Shown here: piece by piece, positions 19,335 through 28,221 of the stretch | Layout: each line of letters starts with the position of its first letter | Numbering within the stretch: the stretch's first letter is position 1 | Source of the DNA: an uncultured Bacillota bacterium | GTDB taxonomy: Bacteria > Bacillota > Dehalobacteriia > UBA7702 | Assembly: GCA_902796855.1 (NCBI GenBank) | Contig: CADBQN010000005.1 | Location: 1-64,000, forward strand | Direction of reading: 5' to 3' | Length of the DNA: 64,000 nucleotides | Notes under the pieces: model-generated | Databases searched by the model: none | The model's input: the letters and a program-made list of their open reading frames with translations, nothing else | What the model was told of the DNA's origin: nothing | Program-made: the position numbers and the translations under genes

Positions 19335-19981
19335 AAACACGCGTCTGTTACGAGATCATCGGCCCGCTGGCCTTCCTCTCCCATCTGGAGATCATGCGGC
19401 TCTGGCAGCGGGCGTCGCTCCGCGCCGGGCTGCCCATCGCCTGGAGCAACGGCTTTAATCCCCGCCCCAAGATCTCCCTGGGCCCCGCCCGGAACGTCGG
19501 CGTCGAAGGGCACCGGGAATACCTCGATATGGAATTTCGGGAGGAGATCGCCGGCGATGACGTGAAGGAACGGCTCAACGCCATCCTGCCCGAGGGCATC
19601 CGCGTCCTCTCCCTGCGGACGCTGCCGCCGGGGACAAAGATGCTGGAAGCCGTCATCAACGAGGCTCACTATCAAATTACCTTCGGCGGCGGCGCGCCGC
19701 CGGATTTAAAGGAAAAAATCGCCTCCTTCCTCGCCGCGGAACACTGCCCCTATCTGCGGGAGAGCCCCAAAGGCAAAAAGGAGCTCGATCTGCGCTCCTT
19801 CGTCCTCGCCATCGACGCCGGAGAGAGCGGTTTTGCCCTCGCTGTCCGCGCGGGACAGGGGGGGAGTCTGCGTGTAGCAGAGCTTTTGACAGTCCTCGGA
19901 TATTGGGATATAATAGAGGATATCAAAATTGAGAGAACGGGGCTTTTCGTATCCGAGGGAACGGAGAGGACCGCGCCTTAA
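19331..19981 (+). CDS. DUF2344 / TIGR03936 family protein
   Basis: A 216-residue partner protein of the upstream radical SAM enzyme. In some lineages the two are fused in one polypeptide, which indicates they work together. The family opening is visible (FLSHLEIMRLWQRASLRAGLPI), followed by SNGFNPRPKISLGPA. ATG 19331 overlaps the upstream stop (ATGA). No catalytic residues can be assigned. Ribonuclease G starts 12 bases downstream, so the three are one operon. Confidence 0.9.
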   Translation: MKTRVCYEIIGPLAFLSHLEIMRLWQRASLRAGLPIAWSNGFNPRPKISLGPARNVGVEGHREYLDMEFREEIAGDDVKERLNAILPEGIRVLSLRTLPPGTKMLEAVINEAHYQITFGGGAPPDLKEKIASFLAAEHCPYLRESPKGKKELDLRSFVLAIDAGESGFALAVRAGQGGSLRVAELLTVLGYWDIIEDIKIERTGLFVSEGTERTAP

Positions 19982-19993
19982 ACGGAGAACATT

Positions 19994-21466
19994 ATGGAAA
20001 AAGAAATTATCATCCGCTCGGAAACCGATGAAACCCTCGTCGCCGTCATGGAAGACCGGCGTCTGGTGGAGCTCTATATCGACCGCGCCGATGAGGAACG
20101 GCTGACCGGCAACATCTATAAGGGCATCGTCGAAAACGTGCTCCCCGGGATGCAGGCGGCCTTTGTGGATATCGGTCTCACGAAGAACAGCTTCCTTTAT
20201 GTCCGGGAGGTTCTGCCGAAAGTCGCCGGCGAAGGGGAAAGCGACGATACCGTCACCATCAGCGACCTGCTGAAAAAGGGACAGGAAATCCTGATCCAGA
20301 TCGTCAAGGAACCGACGCCGACGAAAGGCGCCCGGGTGACCACCCACCTGACCCTGGCCGGGCGCTATCTGGTGCTGATGCCCACCGTCTCCTACATCGG
20401 CATTTCCCGCCGCATCGAGGAAGAGGAAGAAAGGGAACGCCTCTCGAAATTGGCGGAAAAGATATGTCCCGAGGGGATGGGCGTCATCGTCCGCACCGTC
20501 GCCCAGGGCGCGGGGGAAGAAGAACTCCTCAACGACCTGAAATGGCTGAAGAGCGTATGGAGCAAAATTGTCAACAAGAGCGCCCACACCAAGGGAAGCC
20601 GCCTGATCTATAAAGACTTGAATCTTCTCTCCAGCATCCTGCGGGATCAGGTCACCGAGGACGTCACCGCTATTCTCGTCAACAACCGCGAGACCTACGA
20701 CGCCGTCATCGACGGACTCCAGTTCTTCTCCGGCGAGTATAAAAACAGGGTTAAGATCGCCAACATGCGCACCGTCTTTGACGAGTACAACATCTTTCAG
20801 GAAATCAAAATGGCCGGCAAGCGCAAAGCCTGGCTGAAAAACGGCGGCTATATCGTCATCGACAACACCGAGGCCCTCACCGCCATTGACGTCAACACCG
20901 GCAAATACGTCGGCACCACAAATCTGGAAGATACCGTTGTCAACGCCAACATCGAGGCGGTGGAAGAGATCGTCCGCCAGGTGCGCCTGCGGAACATCGG
21001 CGGCATCATCATCATCGATTTCATCGACATGGAGCGGCAGGAGGATCGGGAAAAGGTCATCGCCGCCCTGGAAAAGGAACTGAAAAAGGACCGGGTCAAA
21101 ACGAATATCCTCGGCCTGACCCAGCTGGGCCTTTTGGAAATGACCCGGAAAAAGACGGGCCACGGCCTGAACCAGATGATGGACAGGGAATGCGGCTGCT
21201 GCGACGGCCGCGGCCGGGTCTATAACGACTCCATCATCTGTCTGGAGATCCGCCACTGCGTCGATAAGGAAGCCGTCACCACCCGGGCCGATACCATCCG
21301 CGTGGAGGCGCCGACGCCGCTGATCCAGTACATCAAGCACAACCATCTCCATCGGAAATGGGAAAAGGAAACGGGGAAAAAGATCTCCCTCGTCGAGGAC
21401 GAGCAGCGGTGCCACGGCTTTACCGTCCGTCCGGAGTTCCCCGACGGCGTCAAGAAAAACGGATAA
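19994..21466 (+). CDS. rng: Ribonuclease E/G family endoribonuclease
   Basis: Single-strand-specific endoribonuclease acting in rRNA 5' processing and mRNA decay; 490 residues, the RNase G size class without the RNase E scaffold tail. An S1 RNA-binding domain covers about 36-125 (GNIYKGIVENVLPGMQAAFVDIG, in part). The catalytic DNase I-like domain carries AIDVNTGKYVG and IIIIDFIDM with the metal-binding aspartates. The zinc-link region is RECGCCDGRGRV near residue 395. A terminator follows. Confidence 0.95.
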   Translation: MEKEIIIRSETDETLVAVMEDRRLVELYIDRADEERLTGNIYKGIVENVLPGMQAAFVDIGLTKNSFLYVREVLPKVAGEGESDDTVTISDLLKKGQEILIQIVKEPTPTKGARVTTHLTLAGRYLVLMPTVSYIGISRRIEEEEERERLSKLAEKICPEGMGVIVRTVAQGAGEEELLNDLKWLKSVWSKIVNKSAHTKGSRLIYKDLNLLSSILRDQVTEDVTAILVNNRETYDAVIDGLQFFSGEYKNRVKIANMRTVFDEYNIFQEIKMAGKRKAWLKNGGYIVIDNTEALTAIDVNTGKYVGTTNLEDTVVNANIEAVEEIVRQVRLRNIGGIIIIDFIDMERQEDREKVIAALEKELKKDRVKTNILGLTQLGLLEMTRKKTGHGLNQMMDRECGCCDGRGRVYNDSIICLEIRHCVDKEAVTTRADTIRVEAPTPLIQYIKHNHLHRKWEKETGKKISLVEDEQRCHGFTVRPEFPDGVKKNG

Positions 21467-21477
21467 CGTACAGTTCA

Positions 21478-21511
21478 CCCGATCCGCCGGTCCCGGCGCG
21501 ATCGGGTTTTT
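21478..21511 (+). terminator. Intrinsic terminator after rng
   Basis: CCCGATC (21478-21484) pairs with GATCGGG (21500-21506), with an inner GCCGG/CCGGC pairing, followed by five T. Confidence 0.85.
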
Positions 21512-21550
21512 CGCGCCCGCGGCGCGTTTTTTAAAACAATCGTTATTGTT

Positions 21551-21578
21551 TTACTTTTCGGCGCGGGTGTGGTATAAT
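21551..21578 (+). promoter_or_regulatory. Promoter of the asp23-fakA-recG operon
   Basis: TATAAT at 21573-21578 with TTACTT at 21551-21556 (16-bp spacer). The ribosome site GGAGG and ATG follow about 40 bp later. Confidence 0.6.
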
Positions 21579-21621
21579 AATAAATCAGATTAAAAGCGAA
21601 AGAATCAACGGAGGTGTGATT

Positions 21622-21966
21622 ATGGTCAATACCATCGTCAATGACGCGGGCTCGATTGTGATTTCCCAAACGGCCATCGCGCAGATCGCCTATAAAGCAG
21701 TCTCTGAATGTTTCGGCGTCGTGGGCATGCCCGCCCAGAATTTCACCCAGTTCCTCCGCGGCGAAGGCGCCGTCAAAGGCATTGAAGTGAAGATCAGGGA
21801 AACGGGCATCCATATCGCCGCCCAGATCCAGGTGCTCTACGGGACAAAGATTTCCGAGATCGCCAAGAATATTTCCGACGCCGTTCTCTACGCCGTGGAG
21901 AACACGACGGGGCTGAAAGTGGAAGCGCTGGACATCAAAATTTCCGGCATCCGCGTTGTGGAATAA
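21622..21966 (+). CDS. Asp23/YloU-family protein
   Basis: A 114-residue Asp23 (DUF322) protein. Members are abundant small cytoplasmic or membrane-associated proteins linked to envelope stress. YloU lies beside the fatty-acid kinase gene yloV/fakA in Bacillus, as here. The family pattern is visible (IVISQTAIAQIAYKAV and the acidic/hydrophobic region IRETGIHIAAQIQVLYG). ATG 21622 has GGAGG eight bases upstream; GTG 21616 is less well placed. Confidence 0.9.
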   Translation: MVNTIVNDAGSIVISQTAIAQIAYKAVSECFGVVGMPAQNFTQFLRGEGAVKGIEVKIRETGIHIAAQIQVLYGTKISEIAKNISDAVLYAVENTTGLKVEALDIKISGIRVVE

Positions 21967-21981
21967 GGAGGAACTCCCCGT

Positions 21982-23664
21982 ATGAAGGATATCGAAACAA
22001 TGAACAGCGCCTTGCTGCTGCATTTTTTCCGCTGCGGTGAAGCGCAGCTGACAGGGCATCGTGAAGAAGTCAACGCTTTGAACGTCTATCCCGTTCCCGA
22101 CGGCGATACCGGCACGAACATGGGGCTGACGATCAAAAGCGCCATGAAGAACGTCGATGAGACGATGTCGATCAAGCAAATCTGCGCCGCCATTTCCCGC
22201 GGGGCGCTGATGGGCGCCAGAGGGAACTCCGGCGTCATCCTTTCTCAGCTTCTCCGCGGCATGACGATGGCGATGCAGAACTGCGAGACCGTCTCCGCCG
22301 CCGATTTTGCCGCCGCCCTCAACAAGGGCGTGGAAATCGCCTATAAGAGCGTGCTCAAGCCTGTGGAAGGCACCATCCTCACCGTCAGCCGCAAAGCGGC
22401 GGAAGCGGCGCGGGAAGCGGCGGAGACCGACACTTCCCTGGAAGTTGTCGTCAGCGCCGCCGTGGAATCGGGCCGCATCGCCCTGGCTCAGACGCCGGAA
22501 CAGCTGCCGGTGCTGAAAGAGGCCGGTGTCGTCGACGCCGGCGGCCGCGGCTTCCTCTATATCCTCGAAGGCGGCCTCGCCGCGCTGAGAGGGGAATCCG
22601 TTAGCGTCGGCGGCGATGAGGAACTCGTCGTCAAAGACAAGACCGTCGCTTTCTCCGCCGACTTCCAGGAAGCGGAGATCAAATACCACTACTGCACCGA
22701 GCTGATGATCCACAACGCCACCCGGGATCACGAATATGTGCGCCGTCACATCACCGAAGCCGTCGACGGCGATTCCCTCGTCTGCGTCGGCGATGAAGGC
22801 ATCATCAAAGTGCACTATCACAGCAACGCCCCGGGGGAAATCATCAATTTCGCCCAGAGCATCGGCGAGCTCTTCGATATCAAAGTTGAAAATATGAAAG
22901 AACAGATGGCGAGAGAAGCCGCGGAAAAACGCGCTCTGGAAGGGAACGCGGCTCCGGCGGAAGTGGCGCCCGCTCCGGCGGCGCCCGTGTCTCCGGCCGC
23001 GCCGGCGAAAAAGACGGCGGTCATCGCCGTTTCCAGCGGCGACGGCATTTCCGAGATCTTTAAAGGCCTCGGTGCCGACGGCGTGATCTCCGGCGGCCAG
23101 ACGATGAATCCCAGTGCCGAGGATATCCTCAACGCCATGGCCGCGGTGCCGGCGGAGGAATACGTGATCCTTCCCAACAACGGCAACATCATCCTCGCCG
23201 CTCAGCAGGTCGTCTCCATCAGCGACGCTCCCGTCGCCGTGGTGCCCTCGAAATTTATGACCCAGGGACTTTCGGCGCTGATGATGTTCAACGGTGAGCT
23301 CTCCGCCGAAGAAAACGCCGAAGCCATGACCGACGCCCTCGGCGACGTCCAAAACGGCGAGATCACCTTTGCCATCCGCGACACCGTCAACGACGGCATT
23401 GAGATCAAAGCCGATGATATCCTCGTGCTCCTCGACGGCAAGATCATTGCCGCCGACGCCACCGTGGAAGACGGCGTCTTCTCCCTCCTCGACCGCATGG
23501 AAATCGACGACGCCTCGCTGCTGACGCTGTATTACGGCGAGGACGTCTCCGAAGCGGAAGCGGAAACGCTCCGTGAGAAGATCGAAGCCCGTTATGAGGA
23601 TCTGGAAGTGGAATTCTACCGCGGGGGACAGCCCCTCTACTATTATCTCGTCTCCTTAGAATAA
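21982..23664 (+). CDS. fakA: DhaL-domain fatty-acid kinase subunit (FakA/YloV)
   Basis: Kinase subunit that phosphorylates fatty acids bound to FakB (DegV-type) proteins, feeding PlsX-PlsY phospholipid synthesis. The N-terminal DhaL domain carries the Mg-binding aspartates in VYPVPDGDTGTNMG (residues about 34-47) and ARGNSGVILSQ. The middle and C-terminal FakA domains follow a Pro/Ala-rich linker near 325-350. 560 residues is normal. No fakB is in the window, but plsX lies at 33872. Function follows the family, with no substrate evidence here. Confidence 0.9.
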   Translation: MKDIETMNSALLLHFFRCGEAQLTGHREEVNALNVYPVPDGDTGTNMGLTIKSAMKNVDETMSIKQICAAISRGALMGARGNSGVILSQLLRGMTMAMQNCETVSAADFAAALNKGVEIAYKSVLKPVEGTILTVSRKAAEAAREAAETDTSLEVVVSAAVESGRIALAQTPEQLPVLKEAGVVDAGGRGFLYILEGGLAALRGESVSVGGDEELVVKDKTVAFSADFQEAEIKYHYCTELMIHNATRDHEYVRRHITEAVDGDSLVCVGDEGIIKVHYHSNAPGEIINFAQSIGELFDIKVENMKEQMAREAAEKRALEGNAAPAEVAPAPAAPVSPAAPAKKTAVIAVSSGDGISEIFKGLGADGVISGGQTMNPSAEDILNAMAAVPAEEYVILPNNGNIILAAQQVVSISDAPVAVVPSKFMTQGLSALMMFNGELSAEENAEAMTDALGDVQNGEITFAIRDTVNDGIEIKADDILVLLDGKIIAADATVEDGVFSLLDRMEIDDASLLTLYYGEDVSEAEAETLREKIEARYEDLEVEFYRGGQPLYYYLVSLE

Positions 23665-23676
23665 CGTAGGAAGAAA

Positions 23677-26148
23677 ATGAAAGATTCCTTCTTGAAAATC
23701 GCGAAAGCGGCCAAAAAAGAAAGCCACACGGGATACGGCGATTACGCCGTATTCGGTGGCTTTTCTGCCTTTGTGGAGAAAACGCTGAGCGGCGACGACA
23801 GCGACGACGCTTTGCTGCTGAAGGGCGTCTGCCGCCATTACGGCGATTCCAATCTGATTACAAGGAAATCCATCATCGCCCTGACGCTGAAGATCCTCGG
23901 CGACATCGAGACCGAGGAAGCGGCAAACGCGCCCGCTGCTTCCGAGGAAGCGCCGGCAGAAGCGCTCTTCTCCGCGGAACCGCCGCCGGAGCGCGCCGCG
24001 GCGGAAGATGCTCCCGAAGAGGGGAGCGCCGCGCCTAAAGGGGAAGAACGTCGTGCTCCCGGAAAAGCGCCGGCGGTACCGAAGCGCTCCCTCAAAAGCG
24101 CCGCGGCGTCCCGGCGGAGAGGGGATATCCCGACGGAGCTTTCCTATTTAAAGGGCGTCGGTCCGAAAAAGGCGGAGCTTTTGAACAAGCTGGGGATCCG
24201 CACCGTTTACGATCTCTGCGAATACTTCCCCCATCGCCATGAGGACCGCCGCTTTATCACCCCCGTCGCGGAGCTGAACGACGGGGAGCAGGCCCTCGTC
24301 AGCGGCGTCGTCGACCGGGTGGAACTGAACCGGGTGCGCAGCCGGCTGCAGATCCTCAAAGCCCGGCTCAGCGACGAGACCGGCTCCCTGACCGTCGTTT
24401 GGTTCAATCAGCCCTGGCTGAAACAGCAGCTTTATGACGGCCGGGAGATCACCGTTTACGGCAAGGCGGAGTTCCGGGGGCAGCGGCCTTCCATGACGGT
24501 TTCGGAATATGAGCTGGCCCGGCGGGAGGAGGGCTTCGGCATTCTGCCGGTTTACGGCCTCACCGCGGGCATCAACCAAAAGACGATGCGCCGCGTCGTC
24601 GCCTCGGCGCTGGAGCTCTGCGGCGGGGAGCTCGCCGAGTTCTTCCCCGCGGATTTTTTGGCGGAGCACCGCCTGGAGCCGCGTCCCGACGCCGTTTTTG
24701 ATTTTCATTTCCCGCCGGATTTCGAGTCCCTGCGGGAGAGCCGCCGCCGCCTCGTTTTTGAGGAATTCTTCCTCTTCCGTCTCGCCTTCCGCCGCCGTCA
24801 CGACAACGAGAGCAAAGAAGGCGTCGCCATGGCCCGCGGCTCAAAGGAGGAATTCTTTGGGATGCTCCCCTTCACGCCGACGGGCGCGCAGGACCGCGCC
24901 GTCAGCGATATCTTTCGCGATATGGCTTCGCCCAGGATGATGAACCGCCTGCTTGAGGGCGACGTCGGCAGCGGCAAGACCATGGTGGCGGCGGCGGCGG
25001 TGTGGCGCTGCTGGCGCAGCGGCCACCAGAGCGCTTTGATGGCGCCGACGGAAATTTTAGCGGAGCAGCACTATGCCTCGATGCGAAGTTTCTTTGCCGA
25101 CGTCGGCCTGAACATTGCTCTGCTGACCGGTTCCACCAAGGCCGCGGAGAAGCGGAGCATCTGCCGGGACCTGGATGACGGCAAAATCGATCTGCTCATC
25201 GGCACCCACGCCCTCATCGAGTCCACGGCGGTCTTTCGAGATCTCGCCCTCGTCGTCATTGACGAACAGCACCGCTTCGGCGTCAACCAGCGCGGCGCGC
25301 TGTTCATGAAGGGCAACCGCCCCGATCTCCTCGTGATGACGGCGACGCCGATCCCGCGGACGTTGGCGATGACCGTCTTTTCCGGCCTCGATCTCTCGAT
25401 CCTCGACGAGATGCCGCCGGGGAGAAAGCCCATCAAAACGATGGTCATCACCAACGATCAGGAAGACAGGGCGATTCGCTTCATGAAGCGTCACGTCGAG
25501 GCCGGTCACCAGTGCTATGTCGTCTGCCCCCTTGTGGAGGAAAGCGAAAAACTCGACGTGGAAGCGGCGACGCGGTTTTACGACCGTCTGCGCCTGACGG
25601 AGATGAACGGCGTTTCCGTCGGTCTCCTCCACGGCAAAATGAAGGCCGGGGAGAAGGAGGATATCCTGAACCGTTTCCGCGACAACGAGATCTCCGTCCT
25701 CGTCGCCACCACCGTCATTGAGGTCGGCATCGATGTTCCCAACGCCACGGTGATGTACGTCAAAGACGCCGACCGCTTCGGCCTGGCCCAGCTCCACCAG
25801 ATCCGCGGCCGCATCGGCCGGGGCAGGGCCGCCGGGACCTGCCTTTTGCAGAGCGGCGGCAAAAACGAGCTGGCCATGGAACGGCTCCGAGTGCTGGAAC
25901 GCTGCGGCGACGGGTTTAAAGTCGCCGAGGAAGACCTCAAACTGCGCGGCCCCGGCGATTTCTTCGGCGTCCGTCAGCACGGCCTGCCCGAAATGAACCT
26001 GGCCGATCTCTTCCGCGACCACGAACTGCTGCGGGAAGCCGCCGCCGCCGTTGACGCTCTGCTGGCCGACGATCCCGAGCTGGCGGACGCCAAATGGCGA
26101 CCGGCGCTGGAACGGGCGGTGAGGCAATACGATACCATACAGAATTAA
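23677..26148 (+). CDS. recG: ATP-dependent DNA helicase RecG with N-terminal extension
   Basis: Branch-migrating helicase for Holliday junctions and stalled forks. The wedge/OB domain begins near residue 150 (LSYLKGVGPKKAELLNKLGI). The helicase core has Walker A GDVGSGKTM, the DEQH box (VVIDEQHRFG) and the C-terminal QIRGRIGRG motif. The first 150 residues do not belong to usual RecG. They have a helical part (1-85, with HTGYGDYAVFGGFSAFVEK) and a Pro/Ala/Glu linker (about 86-145). This explains the length of 823 residues against about 690 normally. Confidence 0.95.
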   Translation: MKDSFLKIAKAAKKESHTGYGDYAVFGGFSAFVEKTLSGDDSDDALLLKGVCRHYGDSNLITRKSIIALTLKILGDIETEEAANAPAASEEAPAEALFSAEPPPERAAAEDAPEEGSAAPKGEERRAPGKAPAVPKRSLKSAAASRRRGDIPTELSYLKGVGPKKAELLNKLGIRTVYDLCEYFPHRHEDRRFITPVAELNDGEQALVSGVVDRVELNRVRSRLQILKARLSDETGSLTVVWFNQPWLKQQLYDGREITVYGKAEFRGQRPSMTVSEYELARREEGFGILPVYGLTAGINQKTMRRVVASALELCGGELAEFFPADFLAEHRLEPRPDAVFDFHFPPDFESLRESRRRLVFEEFFLFRLAFRRRHDNESKEGVAMARGSKEEFFGMLPFTPTGAQDRAVSDIFRDMASPRMMNRLLEGDVGSGKTMVAAAAVWRCWRSGHQSALMAPTEILAEQHYASMRSFFADVGLNIALLTGSTKAAEKRSICRDLDDGKIDLLIGTHALIESTAVFRDLALVVIDEQHRFGVNQRGALFMKGNRPDLLVMTATPIPRTLAMTVFSGLDLSILDEMPPGRKPIKTMVITNDQEDRAIRFMKRHVEAGHQCYVVCPLVEESEKLDVEAATRFYDRLRLTEMNGVSVGLLHGKMKAGEKEDILNRFRDNEISVLVATTVIEVGIDVPNATVMYVKDADRFGLAQLHQIRGRIGRGRAAGTCLLQSGGKNELAMERLRVLERCGDGFKVAEEDLKLRGPGDFFGVRQHGLPEMNLADLFRDHELLREAAAAVDALLADDPELADAKWRPALERAVRQYDTIQN

Positions 26149-26150
26149 AG

Positions 26151-26180
26151 GATCCTCTCTTTTAGGGAGGGTCTTTTTTT
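26151..26180 (+). terminator. Intrinsic terminator after recG
   Basis: GATCCTCTC (26151-26159) pairs with GGGAGGGTC (26165-26173) with two G-T pairs, followed by seven T. Confidence 0.85.
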
Positions 26181-26212
26181 GTTCAAAAAGTGCGGAAGAG
26201 GAAAAAAATGTC

Positions 26213-26242
26213 GGAATAAAATCCATGAACGGTGCCACACTA
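26213..26242 (+). promoter_or_regulatory. Sigma-G-type promoter of the first SASP gene
   Basis: GGAATA (26213-26218), 17-bp spacer, CACACTA (26236-26242), close to the forespore sigma-G consensus TGAATA-N17/18-CATACTA. It lies 24 bp upstream of the SASP start and downstream of the recG terminator, as expected for forespore-only expression. Confidence 0.65.
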
Positions 26243-26266
26243 ACTTTGCAGCGAAAGGAGGTGCGT

Positions 26267-26482
26267 ATGATGAGTTCTCCGTTAAGATCCGAAGCGGCGT
26301 CCGCGCTGAAACAGTTCAAAATGGAGGTCGCCGGTGAATTGGGCCTGCCCGATTACGATTCCATCGACAAGGGAAATCTTTCATCCCGCGAAAACGGCTC
26401 CGTCGGCGGAAATATGACTAAAAAGATGGTCGCCTTCGCCGAACAGTCCCTGGCGGGTTCCGCAGGCCGCTCCATGATGTAA
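26267..26482 (+). CDS. Alpha/beta-type small acid-soluble spore protein
   Basis: Spore core protein that coats DNA and protects it from UV and heat; degraded by Gpr on germination. It has 71 residues. The Gpr-site region (FKMEVAGELGLPDYD) and the DNA-contact region (GNMTKKMVAFAEQSLAG) are visible. GGAGG lies just upstream of ATG-ATG, so the start may be 26267 or 26270. The next gene is a close paralogue. Finding gpr 2 kb away on the opposite strand is consistent. Confidence 0.95.
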   Translation: MMSSPLRSEAASALKQFKMEVAGELGLPDYDSIDKGNLSSRENGSVGGNMTKKMVAFAEQSLAGSAGRSMM

Positions 26483-26541
26483 CAACGTCCGTCCTTTTTT
26501 ACGCACAGCACCAAAAATAGATTCTTCAGGAGGAACAGAAT

Positions 26542-26826
26542 ATGTCCAACATGTCCAGTATGTCCAATTCCGGCTCGAGCTCCAGCTCCAGCCCCGTGAA
26601 AAAGAGCGCCCAAAGCGCCCTCAACCGTTTCAAAATGGAAGTCGCCGGTGAACTCGGCATCCCCGAATACGATTCCATCGACAAAGGGAACCTCTCTTCC
26701 CGCGAAAACGGCTCCGTCGGCGGAAACATGACCAAAAAGATGGTCGCCTTCGCCGAACAGGCCATGAGCCAGGGCCAGGGCTCCGCGGTCAACAGCTCCG
26801 CCAAGACGCAGTTCCCCCGCGGCTGA
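26542..26826 (+). CDS. Alpha/beta-type small acid-soluble spore protein, second copy
   Basis: A 94-residue paralogue of the preceding gene. The core from FKMEVAGELGIPEYDS to MTKKMVAFAEQ is nearly identical. It differs by a Ser-rich N-terminal stretch (MSNMSSMSNSGSSSSSS) and a polar C-terminus. CAGGAGG precedes ATG. No separate sigma-G promoter is clear in the 59-bp gap, so it may be cotranscribed with the first copy. It is followed by a strong terminator. Confidence 0.94.
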   Translation: MSNMSSMSNSGSSSSSSPVKKSAQSALNRFKMEVAGELGIPEYDSIDKGNLSSRENGSVGGNMTKKMVAFAEQAMSQGQGSAVNSSAKTQFPRG

Positions 26827-26898
26827 GCGAAGCGGCCCGGCGGCAGATCCGCAGACCACGGTGAAGGGAGCGCCGACCGGCTCGGCGCTTCCCCGAAC

Positions 26899-26946
26899 AC
26901 GGCTTTGCCCTTTCTCTTCTTTGAGGAAGGGCAGGGCCGTTTTTTT
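26899..26946 (+). terminator. Intrinsic terminator after the SASP pair
   Basis: ACGGC (26899-26903) pairs with GCCGT (26936-26940); inner TGCCCTT pairs with AAGGGCA; followed by a T run. Confidence 0.8.
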
Positions 26947-26990
26947 CGCGCCGATGTTTTTTCGCTGTTTTTTCATGGAAAAAAGAGGGG

Positions 26991-27019
26991 TTGGAGGATT
27001 CATGTAGAATACTTATAAT
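26991..27019 (+). promoter_or_regulatory. Promoter of the SLH-domain gene
   Basis: TTGGAG (26991-26996), 17-bp spacer, TATAAT (27014-27019), then an 83-nt AT-rich leader to the ATG. Confidence 0.6.
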
Positions 27020-27102
27020 AATATCTATGTCCGTAAAGAATTTGTCGCATCATGACGAAATAAACGAATTTGAAAAAACAGCGAAAAAAAGAGGTGTATC
27101 CT

Positions 27103-28221
27103 ATGAAAAAATCGATTCTCGCCGCGATCATCGTCGCGGTTGCCGTGATCTGCGGCGTTTCGGCCTACGCCATTCAGGGGCTGGACGAAACGAAGAGCAC
27201 GCGGATCCTTGCCAATGACGGTTACGCCACGCTGACGGCGGAATCCGTCGGCGGCACCGTCAGCACGACGTCTTCCGCCCTTCTCGCCGCGGCGGGTTCT
27301 TCCTATCCCGGCGTCCACGTGACGGATACGTATTCCGTCTTCACACTGGACGCGGCTTTTATCAACTCGCTCCTCGCCTCGACGAACAGCGACGTGATCA
27401 GCTTCCAGTTCAAATATAACCTGGCCAAAACGGCGGTGACCTTTACCATCCGCGACGGCGACGGCAACGCGATCTTCGCGCCGAAGGGCCGCTGTGTCGG
27501 GGAGCTCCCCTATCAGGCGGAATCCTCCGCCAACGACAATCACGTCTACGTGCTGAATCCTTCCAGCGATCCCGTGGCGATGAGCTCCTATTATCCCGAC
27601 GCCGGTTACGTCCACTTCCAGCTGAAAACGAACGGCACCTATACCGTTTCGACAAAGAACGCTTCTTTCTCCGACACGACGAACCACTGGGGCAGAAACT
27701 ATATTGAGTTCCTCGCCTCCCGGGGTGTCGCCAACGGTGTCGGCAACGGGCTGTTCAGCCCCAACGGCACCGTGACGAGAGCACAGTACGTGATGTTCCT
27801 GGCCAACATCTCCATGGACGACGTCAGCTCTTACAACAGCAACCGCTTCAGTGACGTTTCCTCCGGCGCCTGGTATTACCATGCCGTTTCCTGGGCCGTC
27901 CAGAACAAGATCACCAGCGGTGTCAGCACCGTTCTCTTCGCGCCGAACCAGAACGTGACGAGAGAACAGATGACCGAGCTGACCAAGAACTTCTTCAATT
28001 ATATGGGCATAGAAATGAAACCGATCCGCTCCGCCGCCAATTTCAGCGACGAAAGCAAGATCAGCGCCTGGGCAAAGGATTCCGTCGGACGCTGTCAGAC
28101 AATGGCGATCATCTCCGGTTATCCCAACGGGACGTTCGGCCCCCAGGGCAACGCCACCCGGGCCGAGGCGGCGACGATATGCTCCCGTGTCATCGCCTAT
28201 TCGATGCTGCTGCCGCAGTAA
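27103..28221 (+). CDS. Secreted protein with three C-terminal SLH domains
   Basis: A 372-residue exported protein. The signal peptide is residues 1-about 23 (MKKSILAAIIVAVAVICGVS, cut near AYA). An unassigned N-terminal domain covers about 24-190. Three S-layer homology domains follow, opening with FSDTTNHWGRNYIEFLASRG, FSDVSSGAWYYHAVSWAV and FSDESKISAWAKDSVGRC. SLH domains bind pyruvylated or polyaminated cell-wall polymers, so it is held at the cell surface. It ends directly against the convergent gpr gene with no gap. The role of the N-terminal domain is unknown. Confidence 0.9.
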   Translation: MKKSILAAIIVAVAVICGVSAYAIQGLDETKSTRILANDGYATLTAESVGGTVSTTSSALLAAAGSSYPGVHVTDTYSVFTLDAAFINSLLASTNSDVISFQFKYNLAKTAVTFTIRDGDGNAIFAPKGRCVGELPYQAESSANDNHVYVLNPSSDPVAMSSYYPDAGYVHFQLKTNGTYTVSTKNASFSDTTNHWGRNYIEFLASRGVANGVGNGLFSPNGTVTRAQYVMFLANISMDDVSSYNSNRFSDVSSGAWYYHAVSWAVQNKITSGVSTVLFAPNQNVTREQMTELTKNFFNYMGIEMKPIRSAANFSDESKISAWAKDSVGRCQTMAIISGYPNGTFGPQGNATRAEAATICSRVIAYSMLLPQ

